In this document: positions 58,660 to 64,000 of the stretch, piece after piece
Layout of the letters: the number at the start of each line of letters is the position of its first letter
Position numbering within the stretch: the first letter of the stretch is position 1
Assembly (NCBI RefSeq): GCF_001951155.1
Contig: NZ_CP016359.1
Span: 2,070,001 to 2,134,000, forward strand
Length of the DNA: 64,000 nucleotides
Direction: 5' to 3'
DNA from: Christiangramia flava JLT2011
GTDB lineage: Bacteria; Bacteroidota; Bacteroidia; Flavobacteriales; Flavobacteriaceae
Translations under genes and position numbers: made by a program
The notes under the pieces: generated by a model
Told to the model about the DNA's origin: nothing
Database searches by the model: none
What the model saw: only the letters and a program-made list of their open reading frames with translations

Positions 58660-59283
58660 TTGGAAGAAACCAAACTATTCTTCATCGTTTATGCGGCAGC
58701 CTTTTTGGGAGTGCTTCCGCCGGGTCTGGTAAATATGACGGTCGCCAAGACCTGTGTGGAACGAGGGAAAAAAGACGGGCTTTACGTGGCCATTGGCGCC
58801 GGAATTGTTATTCTTATCCAGGCCTTAATTGCCGTATTGCTGGCGAAATACGTTTTTGACCACCCGTATGTAAAAAAGATCTTGCTCCGCGCTGGCCTGG
58901 TGATATTTTCAATTTTAGGAATTTACTTTTTTATTCAGGCCAAGAAAAATAAACGTGTCAAACACAAGGAAACATCTGGTAACGCGCACAGTATTTTCAA
59001 AGGAATGCTGATCGCGGCCCTCAACTTGTTTCCTATTCCATATTTCATCGCGATCGCGGGTACCATGAACCTGAGCAGCGGCGTGAGCTATGACTGGTCC
59101 ATGATCACGGCTTTTGCACTTGCGGCAAGTTCCGGGAGTTTTACCAGTTTGTACCTGTATGTGTTCTTCTTCAACAGGATTGAACAGAAGGCAGAGAAAT
59201 TCAGCAAATATTCTAATTATTTCATGGCGTTGCTAATGCTGGTGCTTATCATTATAACCGTAATCAGGATCCTGAATAGCTGA
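58660..59283 (+). CDS. LysE family transporter
   Basis: 207 residues with six membrane helices. The N-terminal LGVLPPGLVNMTVAKTCVER (about residues 17-36) is the LysE-type signature. A basic loop (KKNKRVKHKETS) separates the two halves. Members export amino acids; the substrate is not predictable. The start is TTG at 58660, directly after the trmB stop, since no ATG fits. The last base is shared with the start of the next gene, so the three genes trmB, lysE-like and ATL form an operon. Confidence 0.82.
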   Translation: MEETKLFFIVYAAAFLGVLPPGLVNMTVAKTCVERGKKDGLYVAIGAGIVILIQALIAVLLAKYVFDHPYVKKILLRAGLVIFSILGIYFFIQAKKNKRVKHKETSGNAHSIFKGMLIAALNLFPIPYFIAIAGTMNLSSGVSYDWSMITAFALAASSGSFTSLYLYVFFFNRIEQKAEKFSKYSNYFMALLMLVLIIITVIRILNS

Positions 59284-59618
59284 TGAAAAAGGATCATTCC
59301 GGTTTTTTTGAGAAGGTTTATGAAGTATGCCGGCAAATTCCTGAAGGCAGGGTGACATCCTATGGCGCGATCGCCCGCTATCTTGGTGCGGCTCGCAGTG
59401 CCAGGATGGTAGGTTGGGCCATGAATGGTTCTAAAAACCTGGAAGATGTTCCGGCCCATCGCGTGGTTAATCGCAACGGAATGCTTACCGGGAAAAGCCA
59501 TTTTGGAGGCAGTGATGCCATGGCTCAAATGCTCGAAGCAGAAGGAGTGCCGGTAAACGACCTGCAAATTGTAAATTTTCAGCAGTATTTCTGGGATCCC
59601 ATGAAGGAACTTTCCTGA
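59283..59618 (+). CDS. Alkyltransferase-like protein (ATL), MGMT fold without active-site Cys
   Basis: 111 residues of the Ada/MGMT C-terminal DNA-binding fold: PEGRVTSYGAIARYLGAARS (about residues 20-39) and RMVGWAMNGS. The MGMT motif PCHRV is PAHRV here (A58), so it cannot accept an alkyl group. ATL proteins bind O6-alkylguanine and hand the lesion to nucleotide excision repair. It overlaps the LysE-like gene by 1 bp. The mrp operon downstream has its own promoter. Confidence 0.9.
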   Translation: MKKDHSGFFEKVYEVCRQIPEGRVTSYGAIARYLGAARSARMVGWAMNGSKNLEDVPAHRVVNRNGMLTGKSHFGGSDAMAQMLEAEGVPVNDLQIVNFQQYFWDPMKELS

Positions 59619-59695
59619 ATTGCGATCGATAATCAGCGCTTATAAGCAGATAAATCTAATATTTACAATTCCTTCATATTCTTAGCTTTTCAACC

Positions 59696-59703
59696 TATAT
59701 TTG
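59696..59703 (+). promoter_or_regulatory. -7 promoter element of the mrp-nifU-fnr-fdx operon
   Basis: TATATTTG, a perfect TAnnTTTG, lies 51 bp before ATG 59755, leaving a leader of about 45 nt. Confidence 0.6.
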
Positions 59704-59710
59704 CATTTAG

Positions 59711-59744
59711 AATCAGTCTATATAAGCTAGATAGGAATCTGATT
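59711..59744 (+). promoter_or_regulatory. Possible leader hairpin upstream of mrp
   Basis: AATCAG (59711-59716) pairs with CTGATT (59739-59744), and inside CTAT (59718-59721) pairs with ATAG (59731-59734). The element lies just after the promoter and 10 bp before the mrp ATG. It could be an mRNA structure or an operator dyad; significance untested. Confidence 0.35.
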
Positions 59745-59754
59745 AAAAAATTAT

Positions 59755-60891
59755 ATGAAATTAGATAGAAAAGAAATAATCAGGGCGTTAGAAACCATTT
59801 CGGTTGCCGGGGAAGGCAAAAATCTGGTGGAAAGCGGGGCCCTGCAAAATGTCATGACCTTTGGTGATGAGGTGGTAGTAGATCTCATCCTTTCCAACCC
59901 TGCGCTGCACATCCGGAAACGTGCAGAAGTAGATGTGATGAAGGTGATCCATGAAAAGGTTTATGAAAAAGCAAAAGTTAAAGTAAATATCAAGGTCCAG
60001 GCACCTGAAAAAAAAATGCCAGAGATCAAGGGAAAAGCGATTCCCGGAATCAAGAATATTGTGGCGGTGGCATCTGGAAAAGGTGGCGTGGGAAAATCTA
60101 CCGTGACCGCTAATATCGCCGTGACGTTATCTAAAATGGGCTTTAAGGTGGGCGTCCTGGATGCCGATATCTATGGTCCATCTATCCCGATCATGTTTGA
60201 TGTGGAAGCTGAAAGGCCCCTTTCTGTGGAAGTCGATGGGAAATCAAAAATGAAACCTGTTGAAAATTATGGCGTGAAAGTGCTTTCAATTGGTTTCTTT
60301 ACCAAACCAAACCAGGCAGTGATCTGGAGAGGTCCCATGGCTGCAAAAGCGCTGAACCAGATGATCTTTGATGCAGCCTGGGGAGAACTGGATTTTCTTT
60401 TGGTAGATCTTCCCCCGGGAACAGGAGACATTCATTTGTCTATCATGCAATCGTTGCCAATTACCGGTGCGGTGGTCGTGAGTACCCCTCAAAACGTGGC
60501 CCTGGCCGATGCTAAAAAAGGTGTGGCCATGTTCCGCCAGGAAAGCATTAATGTTCCGGTTCTGGGACTGATCGAAAATATGGCGTATTTCACTCCGGAA
60601 GAATTACCGGAAAATAAATATTATATCTTCGGAAAGAATGGCGTAAAAAACCTGTCTGAAGATATCGATGCACGCTTTTTGGGAGAAATTCCGCTGGTTC
60701 AGAGCCTCAGGGAATCTGGAGATATAGGAAGGCCTGCGGCGCTTCAAACGGCAACTTCGCTGGAGACCGCTTTTGAAGAGCTTACCCGGGATATGGTTGA
60801 GGAGACCGTGAAGCGCAATAACGATCTTCCTCCAACCGAAGCGATCAAGATCACAACGATGGCCGGCTGTAGTGCCGTTAAAAAGAAATAA
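59755..60891 (+). CDS. mrp: Mrp/NBP35 (ApbC-type) P-loop ATPase lacking the CxxC motif
   Basis: 378 residues. An N-terminal MIP18/DUF59-like domain (about 1-85) precedes the deviant Walker A VASGKGGVGKST (about 105-116), LDADIYGPSIP and LLVDLPPGTGD. Mrp/ApbC proteins carry and transfer 4Fe-4S clusters through a C-terminal CxxC. Here that region reads ENMAYFTPEELPENKYYIFG with no cysteine, and the whole protein has a single Cys at about 372 (MAGCSAVKKK). Cluster binding therefore cannot follow the standard model. It heads the Fe-S operon, directly abutting the nifU-like gene. Confidence 0.9.
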   Translation: MKLDRKEIIRALETISVAGEGKNLVESGALQNVMTFGDEVVVDLILSNPALHIRKRAEVDVMKVIHEKVYEKAKVKVNIKVQAPEKKMPEIKGKAIPGIKNIVAVASGKGGVGKSTVTANIAVTLSKMGFKVGVLDADIYGPSIPIMFDVEAERPLSVEVDGKSKMKPVENYGVKVLSIGFFTKPNQAVIWRGPMAAKALNQMIFDAAWGELDFLLVDLPPGTGDIHLSIMQSLPITGAVVVSTPQNVALADAKKGVAMFRQESINVPVLGLIENMAYFTPEELPENKYYIFGKNGVKNLSEDIDARFLGEIPLVQSLRESGDIGRPAALQTATSLETAFEELTRDMVEETVKRNNDLPPTEAIKITTMAGCSAVKKK

Positions 60892-61137
60892 ATGACAAGC
60901 GAAGAAGTTAAATTAAATGTTGAAAAGGCCCTGGCCGAAATTCGCCCGTTTTTGGAAAGCGACGGCGGGAATATTTCCCTGGTTGCGATCGAAGATGAAG
61001 ACCGGCTGGTCAAGGTGCGACTGGAAGGCGCCTGCGTAGACTGTACCGTGAACCAGATGACCCTGAAAAGCGGTGTGGAGATGACGATCAAAAAATACGT
61101 GCCTCAGGTTGAAAAAGTGGTGAACATTCGTAACTGA
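60892..61137 (+). CDS. NifU C-terminal domain (Nfu-type) Fe-S scaffold protein
   Basis: 81 residues comprising one Nfu domain: VEKALAEIRPFLESDGGNIS and LEGACVDCTVNQMTLK, with the cluster-binding pair C48/C51. It assembles or transfers 4Fe-4S clusters to target proteins. It starts on the base after the mrp stop. Together they suggest that this small protein supplies the cysteines the Mrp homologue lacks. Confidence 0.9.
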   Translation: MTSEEVKLNVEKALAEIRPFLESDGGNISLVAIEDEDRLVKVRLEGACVDCTVNQMTLKSGVEMTIKKYVPQVEKVVNIRN

Positions 61138-61161
61138 TAGTTGCCACCAAAAGAATTGCTT

Positions 61162-62223
61162 ATGATTAAAACCGATATGCTAATAATTGGCGCTGGCCCA
61201 ACCGGGCTTTTCGCCGTTTTTGAAGCAGGATTACTGAAAATGAAGTGCCACCTGATCGATGCTTTGCCACAACCTGGCGGGCAATGTTCAGAGATCTATC
61301 CTAAAAAACCTATTTATGATATTCCCGGTTTTCCGGAAGTACTTGCCGGCGATCTGGTAGATAATTTGATGGAGCAGATCAAACCTTTTGAACCTGGATT
61401 TACGCTTGGAGAAAGGGCTGAAACTATCGAAAAACAGGAAGATGGCAGTTTTATCGTAACTACGAACAAAGGCACCAGCCATCAGGCTCCGGTGGTCGTA
61501 ATCGCTGGTGGACTGGGTAGTTTTGAGCCTCGTAAGCCTCCTATCAAGGGTATTCAGGATTATGAAGATAAGGGTGTAGCCTATATTATTCGTGATCCGG
61601 AAGTGTATCGCGATAAAAAAGTGGTTATTGCCGGCGGAGGAGATTCCGCACTGGATTGGAGCATCTTTCTGGCCGATGTGGCAAAGGAAGTTTCGCTAGT
61701 ACATCGAAGAAAAGATTTCCGAGGAGCTTTAGATTCCGTAGAAAAGGTGGAAGAATTATCAAAAATCGGTAAGATCAATTTGATCACTGATGCAGAAGTA
61801 GTGGATCTTAAAGGAGAAGGGCAACTGGATGCTGTTTTGATCCGGCATAAAGATGAAGCGCGTGGAGAAGAACTGAAGGAAACAGATCATTTCATCCCGC
61901 TTTTCGGCTTATCTCCCAAACTGGGTCCTATCGCCAACTGGGGGCTGGAAATTGAAAAGAACGCGATTAAAGTCGACAATACCTATGATTACCAGACCAA
62001 TATTCCTGGAATCTACGCCATTGGTGACGTCAATACTTATAAGGGCAAACTGAAACTGATTCTTTGTGGTTTCCACGAAGCGGCGATCATGTGCCAGAGT
62101 GCCTACCAGAAAATCAATCCCGACAAGAAATACGTGATGAAATATACCACTGTAAGTGGGGTGAGCGGTTTCGACGGAAGTAAAAAAGAGGCGAAAAGAG
62201 AAGTTGTTAAAAGCATCAATTAA
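61162..62223 (+). CDS. Ferredoxin-NADP reductase (thioredoxin-reductase-like type)
   Basis: 353 residues from ATG 61162 (MIKTDMLIIGAGPTGLFAVF). The TTG at 61141 is a less likely start. The FAD site is IIGAGPTGLFAVFEAG and the NADPH site VVIAGGGDSALDWSIFLAD (about 150-168). PQPGGQCSEIYPKKPIYDIP near residue 35 is the YumC-type signature. The redox CxxC of thioredoxin reductase is absent, as expected for this FNR class. It passes electrons between NADPH and the ferredoxin encoded next; the ferredoxin ATG overlaps its stop by 1 bp. Confidence 0.88.
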   Translation: MIKTDMLIIGAGPTGLFAVFEAGLLKMKCHLIDALPQPGGQCSEIYPKKPIYDIPGFPEVLAGDLVDNLMEQIKPFEPGFTLGERAETIEKQEDGSFIVTTNKGTSHQAPVVVIAGGLGSFEPRKPPIKGIQDYEDKGVAYIIRDPEVYRDKKVVIAGGGDSALDWSIFLADVAKEVSLVHRRKDFRGALDSVEKVEELSKIGKINLITDAEVVDLKGEGQLDAVLIRHKDEARGEELKETDHFIPLFGLSPKLGPIANWGLEIEKNAIKVDNTYDYQTNIPGIYAIGDVNTYKGKLKLILCGFHEAAIMCQSAYQKINPDKKYVMKYTTVSGVSGFDGSKKEAKREVVKSIN

Positions 62224-62558
62224 TGTCTGATATCAAAATTACCATTATCGATCGACAGGGCGAAGCGCACACGATCGATGCTCCGACAGATATGAATATG
62301 AACCTGATGGAAGTGATCAGGTCTTACGAATTGGCTGAAGAAGGAACGATTGGGATCTGCGGTGGAATGGCCATGTGTGCCAGCTGCCAATGCTATATTC
62401 TCAATTTTGAACATATGTTACCGGAGAAAAGCATTGAGGAGGAAGATATGCTGGACCAGGCGTTTTTCGTGGAAGATAATTCCAGGTTGAGTTGCCAGAT
62501 CCCGATAACGGAAGATCTGGAAGGACTGGAAATACGAATCGCTCCAGCTTTGGAATAA
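62223..62558 (+). CDS. 2Fe-2S ferredoxin (adrenodoxin type)
   Basis: 111 residues. Cluster ligands C46-x5-C52-x2-C55 (CGGMAMCASC) and C91 (RLSCQIP) fit vertebrate-adrenodoxin/ISC-Fdx type ferredoxins. It is the presumed electron carrier for the upstream reductase and possibly supplies electrons to Fe-S assembly. It is last in the operon, followed by a strong terminator. Confidence 0.92.
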   Translation: MSDIKITIIDRQGEAHTIDAPTDMNMNLMEVIRSYELAEEGTIGICGGMAMCASCQCYILNFEHMLPEKSIEEEDMLDQAFFVEDNSRLSCQIPITEDLEGLEIRIAPALE

Positions 62559-62579
62559 ATTAGAATAGTGGGAAATAAA

Positions 62580-62610
62580 AAAAGCCTGAACGTTCGTTCA
62601 GGCTTTTTTT
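62580..62610 (+). terminator. Intrinsic terminator of the mrp-fdx operon
   Basis: The stem AAAGCCTGAA/TTCAGGCTTT with a 6-nt loop is followed by a T run, 22 bp after the ferredoxin stop. The T run lies near the end of the convergent DUF3050 gene. Confidence 0.88.
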
Positions 62611-62624
62611 GATTTATGAAGAAA

Positions 62625-63410
62625 TCAGGCCATTTCGACGCTGGTTTCTTTTTCAATTTCAGCTTCAATGCCATTCCACAACTGCAACCTGCTTTCCAGG
62701 GCATATTGAGCGGTGACTTCCGCTTCCTGCCACTTGCGTTCATCATTTCCGCAGAGTTCTGCCACCATCTGAAAAGCCATTGGGCCATGCTCATCGCCGT
62801 CCAGTTCAATATGCCTGTCAAAATAATATTTAAACTGGCTCAGATCTTCCTTCGGAAAATTCTCCTGGACTTTCTCAATGATGGAATTGAACATTTCGGG
62901 GATCAGGCCCTCACGCCCAAAAGTGAACGCGGAAGCGATTCGGTGTGGTTCCCGGCTATACACCACTTCAAAAGTATTCTTTAAAAACTGCTTGATGCTG
63001 ATGGGCAGTTTGCTCGCGGCGATGATCAGGAAAATATCGGTTCCGTGTCCTACCTGAAGAAGGAAATCCTCGATCTTTTTCTTATTGGCTCCCGCAGCTT
63101 CCATTGCGTCGAGGTACATTTCAAAATGACTCTGGCGTTTCCCGAACATGTTAATGTCGGTTTCTTCCGCCAGGACGATCTCGTTGATGAGATAGCGGGT
63201 TTCCGGATTTCCCACTGGTAACCACGGATTGGTGGTTTTCGTAAGCTTTTCCTGCAACGCCGTAAGCAGCGACATAAAATCCCATACCGCAAAAACATGG
63301 TGTTCCATGAAGATTTGCAGCTGTCGCGGAGTGCTTATTTTTTGGTAAAGGGAATGATTGATTAGTTGGTTGGTGAGAGGCGCTAAATTCGCGTTGATCT
63401 CTGCTATCAT
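62625..63410 (-). CDS. DUF3050 family protein (heme-oxygenase-like fold)
   Basis: 261 residues, mostly helical. Family blocks are FMEHHVFAVWDFMSLLTALQ (about residues 34-53), LAEETDINMFGKRQSHFEMY (about 80-99) and YYFDRHIELDGDEHGPMA (about 194-211). Conserved His, Glu and Asp residues in these blocks resemble the di-iron ligand pattern of heme-oxygenase-like diiron oxidases, but the family is not characterised to my knowledge. It has its own TACCTTTG promoter element and is monocistronic. Confidence 0.85.
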   Translation of the reverse strand: MIAEINANLAPLTNQLINHSLYQKISTPRQLQIFMEHHVFAVWDFMSLLTALQEKLTKTTNPWLPVGNPETRYLINEIVLAEETDINMFGKRQSHFEMYLDAMEAAGANKKKIEDFLLQVGHGTDIFLIIAASKLPISIKQFLKNTFEVVYSREPHRIASAFTFGREGLIPEMFNSIIEKVQENFPKEDLSQFKYYFDRHIELDGDEHGPMAFQMVAELCGNDERKWQEAEVTAQYALESRLQLWNGIEAEIEKETSVEMA

Positions 63411-63429
63411 AACAATTCCAATTTTTTTG

Positions 63430-63437
63430 CAAAGGTA
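63430..63437 (-). promoter_or_regulatory. -7 promoter element of the DUF3050 gene
   Basis: TACCTTTG on the minus strand is a perfect TAnnTTTG, 19 bp before ATG 63410. Confidence 0.6.
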
Positions 63438-63524
63438 ATTGCTGTAGGAGTAATTATAAAATCTTAAGCCCGATTTAATGCTTGTTTAACGCAGAAAATC
63501 AGTTTGTTGAAGTAATTTGAAAAT

Positions 63525-63704
63525 ATGGGCAGATATGTTGGTTATCTTTCTTTGGTGTTGGTATTCTATTCTGAAAAATCTAAAGATTATTTACAGGTAG
63601 AAGGTGTTTTTGCTAAAAAACCCAAACCGCTGAAGAAGGAATGCTGTGAGAAATATAAAAAGGGCAAACGTTGTAAACGCTGCCCTTGTTTCGATTTGCT
63701 GTAA
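63525..63704 (+). CDS. Small basic Cys-rich protein
   Basis: 59 residues from ATG 63525. A hydrophobic N-terminus (VGYLSLVLVFY) is followed by KPKPLKKECCEKYKKGKRCK and RCPCFDLL, with five closely spaced cysteines. Similar short proteins ending in a CCxKYxKGKRCKRCP-like motif occur in flavobacteria as far as I recall, unnamed. The Cys spacing suggests metal binding. The coding sequence overlaps the minus-strand terminator hairpin at 63655-63687, so the ORF could be partly fortuitous; the motif argues that it is real. Confidence 0.5.
   Translation: MGRYVGYLSLVLVFYSEKSKDYLQVEGVFAKKPKPLKKECCEKYKKGKRCKRCPCFDLL
63655..63687 (-). terminator. Intrinsic terminator of the SRPBCC gene
   Basis: On the minus strand AAGGGCA...TGCCCTT (63687-63660), with the inner pairs CGTT/AACG, is followed by TTTTATATTT, about 30 bp after the SRPBCC stop. 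Confidence 0.75.
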
Positions 63705-63716
63705 TTTAATCCTGAT

Positions 63717-64000
63717 TTAGCACTGCTTTTCACAGATTTCTTTCAGTTTCTGGAGGGCATCTGGCCAGGTTTTATCCAGGTAGTCTGCCCAGCTATCCTC
63801 TGTGTCCATCTCAACCTTCAGCAAGGTGCCGGCACTGGTGTCTTCAAAATGATAATTTTCGTAGTAATCTTCTTCAAAGAAAGTCTTTTTGACTTTTTCC
63901 AGCATTCCGAGGTGTTTAATGCTTAGGAACTCATTGGGAATTATTTTTTCTATAAGACTGTGCATTCCGCCTTCTTCGCCATCCTGGTCTTCCCCAAGAA
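63717..64000 (-). CDS. SRPBCC (AHSA1/START-like) domain protein, C-terminal part
   Basis: The frame is open to the window edge, so the 5' end is missing. The visible 93 residues include LGEDQDGEEGGMHSLIEKII, PNEFLSIKHLGMLEKV and DSWADYLDKTWPDALQKLKE, fitting the second half of a helix-grip SRPBCC domain. Such proteins bind hydrophobic ligands or act with Hsp90-like partners; the role is unknown here. A terminator follows it. Confidence 0.75.
   Translation of the reverse strand, partial: LGEDQDGEEGGMHSLIEKIIPNEFLSIKHLGMLEKVKKTFFEEDYYENYHFEDTSAGTLLKVEMDTEDSWADYLDKTWPDALQKLKEICEKQC

Noticed and set aside
1..64000. CRISPR arrays, insertion sequences, integrases, prophage genes, rRNA operons
   Set aside because: No regularly spaced repeats, transposase motifs or terminal inverted repeats, phage-like genes or rRNA sequences were seen on reading the window.

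Overview
The window is ordinary chromosome from a marine-type member of the Flavobacteriaceae, close to Gramella/Christiangramia or Salegentibacter (my inference from gene order, moderate GC and protein style; no 16S is present). Bacteroidota hallmarks are the TAnnTTTG-type -7 promoter elements in front of many genes, a T9SS type A sorting domain, a carboxypeptidase-like/TonB-dependent receptor, a DUF5686 outer-membrane protein, ATP-type PckA, and the ExbB-X-ExbD-ExbD operon. I see no insertion sequence, prophage, integrase or CRISPR array. Mobile or decayed material is limited to a broken four-helix-bundle gene, a frameshifted acetyltransferase and one AT-rich lipoprotein gene.

Layout. 1-4.1 kb: truncated 7TMR-DISM sensor, frameshifted GNAT, tRNA-Leu(UAG), M20 dipeptidase, PhnA. 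4.1-8.0 kb: five-gene minus-strand operon (cyclase-family hydrolase, DUF4260, DUF4230, YjbR, membrane-anchored MutS-like ATPase). 8.0-11.4 kb: hemW, S23-type pseudogene, ruvC, glycosyltransferase. 11.4-15.6 kb: BlaI/M56 regulatory operon with three related TonB-C-terminal-like segments and a TPR protein, headed by a palindromic operator. 15.6-18.8 kb: DUF456, creatininase family, flavoprotein, Rieske lipoprotein. 18.8-25.2 kb: tatD, acyltransferase, ansA, tRNA-Ser(GGA), exbB-X-exbD-exbD, porin-like barrel. 25.2-37 kb (minus): rpoN, rluA-type gene, asnS, RND/MMPL exporter, DUF5686 protein, frr, pyrH. 37-48.5 kb: metallopeptidase, Lrp regulator with saccharopine dehydrogenase, DUF423, pckA, hemD-DUF4271, a glycosyltransferase-dihydroorotase-DUF4296 operon, epimerase, tyrS.

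48.5-57 kb is the most distinctive part. It holds a LuxE-like acyltransferase, a tiny T9SS-CTD protein, and a TonB-dependent receptor with a duplicated beta-helix lipoprotein. These are transcribed divergently from a PhoB/PhoR-type two-component system. The 172-bp divergent region carries TGTTA half-sites on an 11-bp register, the spacing of a classical PHO box. I read this as a candidate phosphate-starvation outer-membrane uptake module without SusD.

57-64 kb: glycosyltransferase, trmB, LysE-type transporter, an alkyltransferase-like protein lacking its cysteine, then a four-gene Fe-S/electron-transfer operon (Mrp without CxxC, NifU-type protein, ferredoxin-NADP reductase, 2Fe-2S ferredoxin). 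It ends with DUF3050, a small Cys-rich ORF and a truncated SRPBCC gene. Most calls rest on recognising families by eye; no database search was possible.
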